Shown: positions 10,584-20,662 of the stretch, piece after piece | How the letters are laid out: every line of letters starts with the position of its first letter | Position numbering within the stretch: the first letter of the stretch is position 1 | NCBI GenBank assembly: GCA_905221605.1 | Contig: CAJNDS010002177.1 | Coordinates: forward strand, 62,001-126,000 | From: Symbiodinium natans | Lineage: Eukaryota; Sar; Dinophyceae; Suessiales; Symbiodiniaceae | Reading direction: 5' to 3' | DNA length: 64,000 nucleotides | Notes under the pieces: generated by a model | The model's input: the letters and a program-made list of their open reading frames with translations, nothing else | What the model was told of the DNA's origin: nothing | Databases searched by the model: none | Position numbers and translations under genes: made by a program

Positions 10584-13500
10584 ACTGCTGTACATGCGGG
10601 TTCGCATCGTTATCAACAACCTTCGTGCTGCGCTACATTCACCGCATCAGAAGCTGGGGGCAGGAGTTTGCCTGACAACCTCCTCCCAACGAAGACACTC
10701 TCAGTGCACAGTGATACGAAGATGGGACGCCATCTTCGTGATATGTTCTTCATATACAACCCTTTTGTGCATTGTGACAATCCTCGCTGTTGTTCAAACA
10801 CTGGTTGGAACGTCGACAACATGGTTTGCCTCGTTTTCTGGAGATGCATGTTTTGGATCATGTTATTCGTGGATGGCACAGATGCAGCAACTTGTAGCAA
10901 TGGAGAACCCGTCAAGCAGGAGTGGAACGTCAGGTTGGTAGCGTGCGGAGTATTGAGCGTTAACGTGCGCAGCATCAGGAGCAGGTACGGCAGGCTTGCA
11001 GTGAACCGTATCGCTGGCTTCACTAACCGGTGATGAACATAGACCAGTCACGTTGCACGGGTGCAGCATATGTGCGTGCATTCTGAACAATGGCCGATGC
11101 AGCAAGCTTATGTGGAACAGCTTCTGCAGTCAGAAAGCATTGTGTCAGTGTCTGTGTTTGTTTGTTGGTCGGTCTGTTTGCGTTGGGCTTCTGAACAGAT
11201 TAAGTCAGAGTCGCACAGTGCACAGATTTCACAGAGTATGCTCAGCTCGGCTGAGTACAGACCTTTGATTCTGGCTGTGGATGGATGCGGCAGTGTAAAA
11301 GTGTCAAAATTTGTAAGGCGTAAAAGTGTACCAGCGCAAAAATGTGTAAAAGTGTGTGTGTGTGTGTGTTGTGGGTACGTGCGTGCAAGCGTGCGTGGGT
11401 GCGCGTGTCTGCGCGGGCACGGGCGTGCGTGCTTGCGTGCGTGCGGCAGCGACAGCAGCAGCAGCACTATCAACTGTACCCTCGAAGAGGATCAACCCTG
11501 CACATGCACCATCCCCATTCTCTCCCTCATGTCCTTCACTCGAACAAATACATCTTGCTGTTCTGAGGTCGTGCGCTTTTGGCATCCTGGCCTCAGCAGC
11601 GAGGAAAAGTGCTTGAATTTCCGACGGTCATCGGTGTTGCAGTATCATGGGCTCATGACTGTGCTTGCGCAAAGGTGTCGTTCCGACGGGTCTTTAGTAA
11701 AGTAAGGCTTTGTGATTGTGTGGCAAATTGGGCGAGAGGCTCACTCCAAACGATTGGCGTGAGTCAGCCAGTTTAGGACATCCAGGAGACAAAATCCAAG
11801 CCACCAATAAGGGCTCGGGTTTCAAAAACTCGGGTCGTAGCGATGAATAGCTGCACGCAGAAGTGCATTCTCGGCAGGAGCGGAAGGCTCTGCAACTGTC
11901 GCACCTGCTACTCTCACGCGTGCTGGGGCCCTACGCTTCTCGCTTTACGGATGATTTCGGGGACTGGTGTGGATGGGGGTGCGGGGAGCTCCTCTCCGTG
12001 AAAGGATATCTATTTCAACATAGCGGCCTTGAGAGTCTTGAGAGCCAGCAAGCATCGAAATATGACGTCCCTTCTTGATCGCGCTCCCCCCCCTCCCCCC
12101 TCCAAGACAGAAGAGTCCCAGCTGCAAAAGGGTTTGGGGGCTTGGCAGGTTGGCAGCAGATGCCACCAGCGAGCAGGCAGACTGTTCCATAGTTTTTGGC
12201 GGAGACATGCCGCAGCAACGCTTGGCGGAGGTTTGCTGATCAGATGGCTGGTCAAAACAGCACAAAGCAACAGCTGTGGGTTCTCAAGCCTTGCAGGCAG
12301 AACTTCCCTGGACATAAACTCATGAGCCAGCGGACTCCTGATGTGCATAGTGCTTCCCTAGAGGCATCAGCTTTTGGCCGGTCTCTGCCTGTGTAAATAC
12401 TGCTTGCATCCAGCAAGCATCTGTGTGACGCTCGCCATGCAGCCCACGGCGTCACGGGAAGACGCGACTTGTCAGTTTCAGCACTGAGCTCTCTGTACTC
12501 GCGGACTGTTTCTGCCAAATCCTAGGCGTCTTCCGGAGTCGGGGAGCATTGGACTCACTTGAAACCGTCCTTTCTTGGCTCAACTCGGCGTTCTTTGCCG
12601 GGCCAGAGGGGTGGGGGGGAAGGCACCAGCAGCGATGAGGCGTGCCTTCAACGGAGCGCCAGTGTCTCCAGTATTTGGTCAACAGCCCGTCGTCTCAGCA
12701 TGACCGACTGCAAAAGTGGACAACGCACTTATCCAGAGAGTAAGACAAGGATGCCTTTGCCTCTAACAACTTGTCTATCATATGGTCGAAGTTATAGAGC
12801 CGCTGCGACAGCTTGATGTATATGTCTGTATGTGTTTACAGGCACTGACCGACGATATGGCCACAGACTTCATAGAATCTTGCCTCACACATGGCATGTT
12901 TGTTTGCCAGCCCTCAACCCAGCGTGCAGGGGTTACATAGCCCTCCCCTCAAGTTTGCACCCCGACGAACAAGCTTCGTTCTGTCCAGATGCTGCCTTGA
13001 CCCCTTTTTGGAGGATGGGGTCCCGAATCGTGACGCCTTCCGGTCGGCGTTGGAGGAAAGAAGCCAACTGACCCAAAGCAGGCCTCCTAAACAAGCCCTC
13101 ATGAATCCGGGAAGCTCTGAGGTAGGAGAAGGGAGGTGGAAGAATATGAAAGCAACTTAATATTATGAAAAGCAGTGTAAAACCCCAAGCTCCCACATAT
13201 CCTCAAGCCGAGGGCTTGCAGCCCGAACCGGAGCTGATAGGGCAGGCAGGGGGTCCCAAATTGAGGCGTTGGGGGCTTGAGGGCCTACTGAGATGTTGGT
13301 TTTTTGGCCGTGCCTTATGGCGAGCCTCGCGAGTGATGTACTACCTCACGGTGGAATTTCCCCAGAATCTTCTGTCGTCCAGGCGGCAAGAATCCTTAAA
13401 GAGATAAACCCGCGGCCCTCAGATCATGCAGAAGCCCACCCCTAGCCCCCCTTGGATCCTTCTCGTGAGGCCGCCGAGGATCCGCGCCTTCGGGGCGGCC

Positions 13501-13821
13501 GTGAGATGCCTTCAACCCTTTCCACTTCGGCCAAGCCAGGCACGTGGGATCCAACAGAACAGGGGGTTGAGCAGGATCACTTAAGCCCTGGCAGGGGGGG
13601 GGGGGGAAGTGAGGGATTGTACACTCTTCTCATTTCGACCCCGAAGCCTCACAAGCTCAAGCCCCAAGCCTTGAAGCCGAACCAACTCTGGAGGTGGCGA
13701 AACAATCAACTCCCTGACCCAAGCCCACCCGCCTTTCAAGTCAGTTGTTGTTTTCTCGGCCTGGTGCCGTGGGCCCATGGGAGGTCGGTTGTCTGCATAA
13801 ATTTAGACCCTTCAGGTTCTC
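8522..13821. other. long non-coding stretch with microsatellites
   Basis: No gene is supported. Open frames at 9381-9935 and 11061-11705 lack domains, splice context and codon bias. The region holds the GT microsatellite at 10.5 kb and a GTGCGT-rich stretch at 11350-11450. Confidence 0.4.
10484..10582. repeat. GAGT and (GT)n microsatellite
   Basis: GAGA and GAGT tandem units pass into about 28 uninterrupted GT dinucleotides. The Cys/Val and Thr/His frames across it are artefacts. Confidence 0.95.
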
Positions 13822-13913
13822 CAGGGCTTGCAGTTGATGAAGAGTCAGGCGCATGTGTGGGGTCATCCTTGCTGGCAAAAGCAGAGGCGATCGTGGCCAA
13901 GATCCTGCCTTGA
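13822..13913 (+). CDS. possible C-terminal exon
   Basis: After CTCCAG the frame reads GLAVDEESGACVGSSLLAKA and onward for 29 residues to a TGA. It is protein-like and fits a terminal exon. It is not tied to the channel exons downstream, because it ends in a stop. Confidence 0.25.
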
Positions 13914-14941
13914 AGCTTCTTCCTGCATCAGTCTGTTTCAGTCGGCGTTTCAGTTGGGGGCGCGGTTTCGACTTCTGGGTGATGAGGCATATCGACTGGC
14001 AGCCAGTAGCAGCCCTCCAAAAAAGGTCGGAAGGCGCAAGAGTTCGTACTGAAGTGGCATCTGATGCATCCATCACGACCTTGGCACCTCCGAATCGAAA
14101 CTGCAGTCTGGTGGGCAAAACTCCTCAGATTTCTTGGGGTTAGGGAGCGCTCAGGAATGTGCAGGGCTCCGAGCAGGTGGAAGTGCTGAGCATGGAGGTC
14201 GGGCAGTCGCACATTTAGGGTTTTTTTGCCTGGACCCGAAGGGGCTGGATATCAGTCACTTGAATTGTCGAGACAGGGGCGTTTTGCAGATTTACTCGGC
14301 GCAGGGGCAACTTTGTCAAGAGGTGGTTCCAGGCTTTCGCAGTTTCGCTCAAGAAGCTGCCGGCAAATCCGGGCACCTGGAGAGAGGCCCTTGGTCCAAT
14401 TCAGACCGCATCCTTGCAGGAGCTCTTCGTGGCTTCTGCCCTGTTCGAAACGGGCTGTGGCGTGATCATCCTTCTCAGAGCCTCGGCCTGCACCACGGAA
14501 ACTTCGAGGGTGGGCCGCCTGAAGAAACTTTTGATTTTAATTAGACTCGATATGCGATGCACCCACAGCGGCAAAGGTCGGTTCTGAAATGAAGGACTGG
14601 GTTCGTCGTTTGAGAATTCCACATGACCCCCGGTCAGCACCTCTGCCGAGGTGTTCTTGCGATCGCCTGGGAAATGGACGATGTCTTCACACCACAGTTC
14701 CGTCAGCGTCTCGACCAAGATAGCGTGGTAGGTGCAGCTTGGGACCACTTGGTGCGCACATGTCTGCGGACGTATGCGGAAGTTTTTTGATGGCGCGGTG
14801 GCGACCGCGAGCAGAAGCACTTCCCGTAGGCAAAATCACAGACGTTTACTGGACCTGGAGTGTTCGCCGGCAATCTGCCGGCAATTCTGAAGCACATCTG
14901 AAAGTCAGGTTTCATTTTTCAAATCGACTTCTTGAACCGAG

Positions 14942-14999
14942 GTTTTTGGAGAGTGGCGTCACAAGCTTCTTCCTGGTGGAGTGGATCGTCCGGCTGAAG
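14942..14999 (+). CDS. channel exon: S2-like helix
   Basis: Between GAG/G and a GC donor the exon reads ESGVTSFFLVEWIVRLK. The FLVEWIVRL pattern, with Glu in the helix and Arg near its end, fits the S2 consensus of voltage-sensor domains. Confidence 0.45.
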
Positions 15000-17900
15000 G
15001 CTGCGGAGAGCACTAACGCCCCCCGAAAAGCTCCTATGGCGACTGCCCATTCGACGGTTTTGTATGGCGAAGGCTAAACCATCCATGCGCTCCCCCCCAC
15101 GCGCTCCCCCCCACCGTGCCCCCACCCCCAAAAAATCCCAGCTTAGAGATGCAAGCCACGCTGGGCTGAAGGTCGGCAGAGTTTTGGGATGTTTTGGGAA
15201 CGTGGACAATAACCTTGCAGGGCAAAGAGCCCTGCTAAACATTAACATCCTTTTCTTGTCCTCCTTTCTCCCTCCTTGACCCTCGAGTTGAGCATAGAAA
15301 AAGCTGGCAATCTGCAGGCGAACGGCAAGCAATGGTTGCTGGAGCCGGTCGTCATGTTCGACACCTTCCTGGCCGCGCGTCTGAAGACTCTGGAGAGTTT
15401 GAGGTCGTTTTGAAAAATGGCTGGGTTGCTTAGGCTGCCGACTTGAAGGTACAATGCTTTCGATGCGAGTTCAATGGCTGCAGAGTTAAAGTTAAAGCCC
15501 CCTGAGTTGTTACGGTGGGGTCAGTCGTGGGACCCGTGGAGTTTCCGCGAGGCCTTGCTAAGGTCGTTCAGAGCCCAGCAGGTCAAGATCTGTTCACTGC
15601 CTCGCGGAAGGTGAGAATCCTTACCAGGTATATGTAACAATGTAACCCCTTGACACTGGGCTAATCGAAACCCATTCTTCGGGGTTCACTGTTTCCCAAC
15701 AACTTTCTCAGGTTTGGGTGCCAGGAGTCTTAGCAGAGACTCGGCGGCACCTTGCAAGCTAGGCCTCGGCCGTAGCAGGCTGCTCGTTGCTGCAACAGTC
15801 GTGGGACCCTAAACCCTAAACCCTAAACCCTAAACCCTTGCGGTCGGTGTCGGGTTTGGGGGAACGTGCAGCTCGCTGAGGTGTGGGGTGGTGTGGGGAC
15901 CTACAGCCCTCAACACGAGGCCCCAAAGTCGCGCGAAAAGGCGTCAGCCATGAAAGGCCATACTTGCAGTAGCTCGAAGAGTATAGAAAAGGAGAGGTGC
16001 TTTCAGCAAATCTCCAAGTGGCTGTGTTTGCGTCGCGGCGGGTCAAGAAAGCAAGAAGTCTGGCATGCCCTGCGTGCAGCGGTAGCGACATTGTGGTTGC
16101 GATTTTCCACATATGCACGTATGATCCATGCACATCTTTAACCCAGGTGGTCATCACTCTGAAGCCCCAAGAACCGAGGTGTGGATCCTGCAGCCGAGCA
16201 TCCAGGACGGGGCCACCGACTTCTTAAAGCTGGTGAGAACCATCCGCTCCTCGCCGGGCATCTGGGGGATGTAGCAAAGGATGTCAGATTTCGGTTGAGC
16301 TACTTCCCGCCCGACAAGTTGGTGATAGGTGTCTCAGGCGGGCGACTGTAAGCGCGACCACAACACTCAGGCGGACAAAATTAGCTGGAATGCGGCTTCA
16401 AAGGTCTGAAAACATCGTGCGACCAGACCTGTATGCCTGGCAGATAGCTCCAGATGTCTCAGTTGCCAAACCTGGGGTATGGTGGGTGGGGGGGTGTACC
16501 ATACGTCTTCTTTTTTGCTAAGAGTTTGTATAAACGGAAAACATACTGACATAGCGGCCATGGCTCAATGACTCCGCTGTACAGAATCACCACACACTCA
16601 ACTCCTAAGCCTTGAAATTCATGAGCCTACAACTTGACCTAGCGATAGGAGCACGGCGCGATAGCAGTACCTGCACTTTGAACCCCCCAAAAAAGCAGAA
16701 AGCGCCGCTCAGGGATGCTGCGTTTGTTGCGCATCGTGCGGCCTGGCTGAATGCTGTCGGCCGCCCCATGGGTTCAGGATTCACATGGTTTTTCCGAATC
16801 GCGATTGGTTCTGGGGATGGGTTGACAACAGGGTTTGACAGGGAGCAGCTCCTCATGAAATGGTTAAGACCCGCCTATTTCCGCCATCGTCTGTCTGGTG
16901 AGTCTCGTCTAGCTTGGGTTGCTCCATACCTCACGAACCAATCAATGGCTTCAAGGTGACTCTGGTCGTGTGTCGCCCGCAGGCTTTTCTTCAAACACTT
17001 CAAGGCCTTCCAGGACCTCTTCAAGCTTGTACGAGGTCTCTTAAGCGACTCCGCGGCAAGCCTTGCATGTCTGGCCATGTCTGGCACTCCAGCCAACATA
17101 TTAAGGGCCACGTGGTTTCTATAAATAGGCGCCGACAGAGGGACTGCAATTCAGACCATGATCACCTACGTCTTCTTGCAGCTTTGTGTTGCCTTTGCTT
17201 GGTATTTCCGGGTTCTCTGCATCGAGTGGCACTTTTTTGCGGCACCGTGGGCATGTAAGGCAGCGGCAGCACATTGCTGTCGGCCATGGGCTTGATTGCC
17301 GGGTGCTTACCGAAAGTTGGTGAGGGAGTGGGGGGGCGTCTTGCTTCATCAGATGCCCAGGCAGCGACACTGTACACGTTTGCAATTTTTGCGATTGACC
17401 TGATCGGCAACCAGGACTTCACAGGTGCCTAGGGCTGGGTTGTATGTTTGCAGGAGCACCTCTGCAACATGTTGAGGCTACGCTACTTACCAGACCCGTT
17501 GACCTTCACCTTCATTTCGCTGCAGGCGCGGGTGATGACGTCCTGGAGGCGCAGGGAATGTTCCAGGGACTCTTCACCACGATGATTACTCTCATGCGGT
17601 GGCACGCTCAGCTCAATGTCACACCTGCGACAGTGCTATTACAGATTTGTAGCTTCCCAGAAGCTGACACTGCAAAGGTTCATGCATGGAGACGACTGTC
17701 AAGGCATCCTGGACGTATTGACAACGCCTCAAACTCAGGAGCTATTCAGGCATGTAGGGCATGACCAAACAGCCGGAAATCCTTGTTCTCCTTGACTCTG
17801 ACTTCGGTAAAGGCGTCAGCCCTGGATATGGGTGTTTCTCTGGCTATTCACATCACTGTGGCTTGGCAGATCAGTGGTTGCTCCTAGCTCCCCACATCTT

Positions 17901-20448
17901 CAATCATGTCTCGAGACCAATCAAGCACGCAGCACGGCCAGCACCCTTGTCCTTCAATTGGTTTTGACCAAATTTGAAGAGAAGGTCGTCGTATGTCCTG
18001 CTGAACTTGGTGACGGCCGTCATTGTGCAGCAGGTGAGGGCGGTGAGGGCATTGCCATGGGCGAGATTGAGGTTGCAACCCATGCTGCAGGTAGATGGGT
18101 ATAACACATATGCGCACAAGTGCATGTGTACATGTATGTAGAGGTATGTATACGTAAACGCACATATGTATATGATATATATATATATATATATGTACAC
18201 ATGTTGATAGATCCATTGTTGTGTGTGTGTGCTCGCATGCGCGTGTCTCTCACTCTCTCGCTCGCTCTTTTTGTCTTTCTCTGTATGTGTGTGCATATGT
18301 ATATATATACGCATACATCCGATCCATCTGTCTTCTTTTTCATTATCAACCTTCGGTGCGCTCTTGCTATTTCTGCAATTCCAAAACTTCTACAGAAACC
18401 TTGGTGCCAGTATGTGGGGTGCCCAGGCGCCCAGCCCAGAGAAGCATGCAGAGATTCCGCGGAGTATCCCTTGATCTGGAAGCTCGCCGTGCAGCTACAC
18501 AACAAGTTAAAAGCCCGCGTTCGCAGAATTCAATCAGGCTTCGCGAAATGATGTCGTTCCATTACAAACACCACAGTGGCCTCAGCTTGCATGAGATGGG
18601 CTGAGATGCAGTCCACAAGGTATCGATGTGACAAGGCAACCGCTGCAACCGCCCCCAAAGAGTGTTGCAGAGCTTTCCGCGCAGTACTTCCGGAATGCAC
18701 ACCCCCAGAGAGAATCTCGCAGAGCATCCCTGGTAAGCCCAACCTACAAAGAGTCGTTTTGAACAGGAGGGTGGTTAAACTCAAGAATACGGTGGTGCTG
18801 ATTCCAGGTGCGGAGGTCAGCGTTCCGTCAAAAGCATGGGGGTCAACAAAACCGGTTCTGGGGATTGGGGGTCAGAAATGCAATCAGATCGCTCTAGGCT
18901 CTAGCATGCTCTAGACTTAACACTTTAAACTTGTACTCTATACCACCCCTGAGCTGTTGCAACTACCGCGAAGTTGAAGAAGTTAACGTGTACTCGTAGC
19001 TACTGGAAACTAGTGGAGGTCTTGTCGACTCATGGCTGCAAAGTGCCACCTTCAGGGGATACACTTCAGGGTTTAGGGTGTAGGGTTTAGGGTTTAGGGT
19101 TTAGGGTGATATGATCCCCAACAGAGGCAAGCACGAAGACCCTCCGACCCTTCGTTGGTGGAGGCCTTGGAGATGAGCTCGGCCGACGAAGCTGACCTTG
19201 CACTGCAGATGCAACAGCAACGGGAAGAGGACATGTGCCTCGGGCTGCACGGATGGATATTCTGGCATTCTGGTATTCTAGCTCGGGGCTTCTGAGGATG
19301 TGCTGACCATGGTCAGGATTCAGGATGTCAGATCATCGTGCTTGTGGGCAGGTCATGTCATGTATTGCAGCAGCCTGCATGTGCTGGCAGGCGTGAGTTA
19401 GAGACGACCTTCAGAACGTTGGATGAAGACCAAAGCGGACAGGCAAGCCTACATCACCTTCAACGCAACCCTTACATGTAATGTTCGCATGCCCTGCATG
19501 CCATGCAGTGGACAAGCCCTGAAGCCCTTCCAATCTGCGTAGCAGCCATCCGACATGCTGTGTTGTGCAGGTCAGCTTGGAGGAGTTCATGCAGGTGTGC
19601 GACTCGTTTCGGATGCCCGGCCGTCCGCTGGTAGATGCATGTCTGGTGTGACCTTTGCAGGGTCTAAACCTGCAGATTGCTGGGCGCTGCCAGGCGTTCA
19701 AAATCAAGGAAGTCAAGACGAAGCTGACCTTGTTGGGCCTGAAGGATTCATTGTCATGTTATGTCTACTTGGCAAAGTGACCCTTGAAGTTCCTGGAATT
19801 GCGGCTACAGTAGATTCTCTACGCGTGCCACACAGGAAGCCGAGATGTTGGACCTCTTCCGTCTGCTGGATACGGACGGTGAGGGAGAGTGACTCTGTTG
19901 CATTGCGAGTTGAGGGATGACAGTTTGGGGTGGATCCTGGGATGACGAGTAGGACGCGGACGAGCTGGGACGAGCTCCTGACAGCTTCTCTAGGACTCTA
20001 GGCCACAAGTCAGGAAGTAGGACCTGCAGTGGTCCCTATCGGCTTGCAGTACGTGCCTGAGAGACACGGGCACTGACAAGACACGACGTCCCAGGCTCTC
20101 CCTGGACGAGTTCATGCAGGGCATGAGAGCTCTGGCAGCATGATGGGTGTCCTTTTCTGATAGCTCTGGCCATGGCTGTGTCATGCCTGCCGGTTGCCTG
20201 CACTGGTTACCCTGAATACCAGGCCAGCTGAAGGGGGAGGCCAGAAACAAGGAGCGGCTGTGTTGGGCATTGCAAGTCCTTGGTTTACGAAGAAGCCGCA
20301 AAGATCTCGGTTTGTGCTGCCGGTCTTCTGTGCTTGTCGCTGAATTCGCTCTGATTTGAAGGACATGCTTCTTCTTGAGAAGAGCATTGAGCGACTTGGA
20401 GCCAAGTTGCACAAGCTCGAAGGCAGGACTCCGGACGCTTTTGCATGA
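14942..20448 (+). CDS. voltage-gated cation channel with C-terminal EF-hand, multi-exon (partial model)
   Basis: A series of short + strand exons reads, in order, as the parts of one ion-channel unit. They are an S2-like helix (14942), an S3/S4-like segment (16179), S5 (17260), a pore helix (17526), the end of S6 (17985), a charged linker (19125), an EF-hand half-loop (19571), a complete EF-hand split over two exons (19836 and 20095), and a C-terminal helix ending in TGA at 20446-20448. Phases match wherever adjacent exons can be joined, at 17424/17526, 17598/17985 and 19888/20095. Ion_trans proteins with EF-hands are common in dinoflagellates, and Ca2+ gating through the EF-hands is inferred. 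The 5' end, S1 and some exons are missing from this model. Whether the channel has one or four domains cannot be told. Confidence 0.6.
15809..15838. repeat. interstitial telomere-like repeat, C strand
   Basis: Four perfect CCCTAAA units in the middle of an intron-like region. Confidence 0.9.
16179..16232 (+). CDS. channel exon: S3/S4-like
   Basis: An 18-codon phase 0/0 exon between AG and GTGAGA. It reads VWILQPSIQDGATDFLKL, and the next codons (VRTIR) would extend an S4-like Arg pattern if a later donor is used. Assigned by position between the S2-like and S5 exons. Confidence 0.45.
17260..17424 (+). CDS. channel exon: S5 and turret
   Basis: A frame of about 55 codons opens after AG at 17258-59 and closes in ACA-G before a GT donor. 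It includes LLSAMGLIAGCLPKVGEG, then TLYTFAIFAIDLIGNQDF. The latter resembles the end of S5 and the turret of voltage-gated cation channels. It ends in phase 1 and joins the next exon exactly. Confidence 0.6.
17526..17598 (+). CDS. channel exon: pore helix
   Basis: After CTGCAG the first two bases complete the Gly codon of the previous exon. The frame then reads AQGMFQGLFTTMITLM, a pore-helix pattern (compare the F..S...LF.IMT type). It ends in phase 2 before GTGG. Confidence 0.6.
17985..18033 (+). CDS. channel exon: end of S6
   Basis: The exon reads SSYVLLNLVTAVIVQQ and ends CAG before GTGAGG. The LLNLVTAVIV stretch is the characteristic inner half of S6, with the conserved Asn. It starts in the phase left by the pore exon. 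The outer half of S6 may lie in an undetected exon between them. Confidence 0.65.
18112..18325. repeat. TA/GT/CT microsatellite inside channel intron
   Basis: Mixed TATA, GTGT and CTCTCG low-complexity blocks within the intron that follows the S6 exon. Confidence 0.85.
19070..19109. repeat. interstitial telomere-like repeat, G strand
   Basis: About five TTTAGGG units (one GTGTAGGG variant) in an intron of the channel gene. The orientation is opposite to the island at 15809. Confidence 0.9.
19125..19234 (+). CDS. channel exon: charged linker before EF-hands
   Basis: The frame reads PSLVEALEMSSADEADLALQ, then MQQQREEDM, an acidic/Gln-rich helix typical of the linker after S6. The donor is uncertain; a GT lies at 19235. 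Confidence 0.4.
19571..19594 (+). CDS. channel microexon: EF-hand half
   Basis: A 24-nt exon between GTGCAG and GTGTGC encoding VSLEEFMQ, the second half of an EF-hand loop plus the start of its exit helix. The first half must lie in an upstream exon that was not found. Confidence 0.45.
19661..19778 (+). CDS. channel exon candidate between EF-hands
   Basis: After TTTGCAG an open frame includes KEVKTKLTLLGLKDSL, fitting the helix between paired EF-hands. An internal AG at about 19711 may be the true start. Exact limits are unclear. Confidence 0.3.
19836..19888 (+). CDS. channel exon: EF-hand helix and loop start
   Basis: The exon reads EAEMLDLFRLLDTDGEG and stops two bases into a Glu codon before GTGACT. 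It carries the entering helix and the first ligands (D, D, E) of a canonical EF-hand loop. It joins the 20095 exon in phase to give DTDGEGELSLDE. Confidence 0.65.
20095..20134 (+). CDS. channel exon: EF-hand loop end
   Basis: The first base completes the Glu codon from the previous exon. The frame then reads LSLDEFMQGMRAL, finishing the 12-residue loop with Glu at position 12 and starting the exit helix. A GC donor at 20135 is the likeliest end. Confidence 0.6.
20362..20448 (+). CDS. channel terminal exon
   Basis: After TTTGAAG the frame reads DMLLLEKSIERLGAKLHKLE and then GRTPDAFA before TGA. It is a coiled-coil-like tail of the type that follows EF-hands in these channels. Clean stop at 20446-20448. 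Confidence 0.5.
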   Translation, partial: DMLLLEKSIERLGAKLHKLEGRTPDAFA

Positions 20449-20662
20449 GAGCCTTTGAAGAAGGCCAGCTCGATATAGTTGCTAGTTGCTAGATGCAGGT
20501 TAGCTAAGCTCGGCAAACCCCATCTCTACTGGCTGATCCCCAAATCCAGCCCCTCAACCTAGAGCCAATATGTTTGGGTTGTGAACTCAAAGCCTGTGTC
20601 TCAGGGCAATCCCTCTAAAACAAAAAAATGATATTCTAAGCCCTACTACACGCAAGCTGCAG

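Noticed and set aside
11061-11705. 214-codon + frame crossing a GTGCGT-rich stretch
   Set aside because: Its composition follows the low-complexity DNA, and no domain or exon borders are visible.
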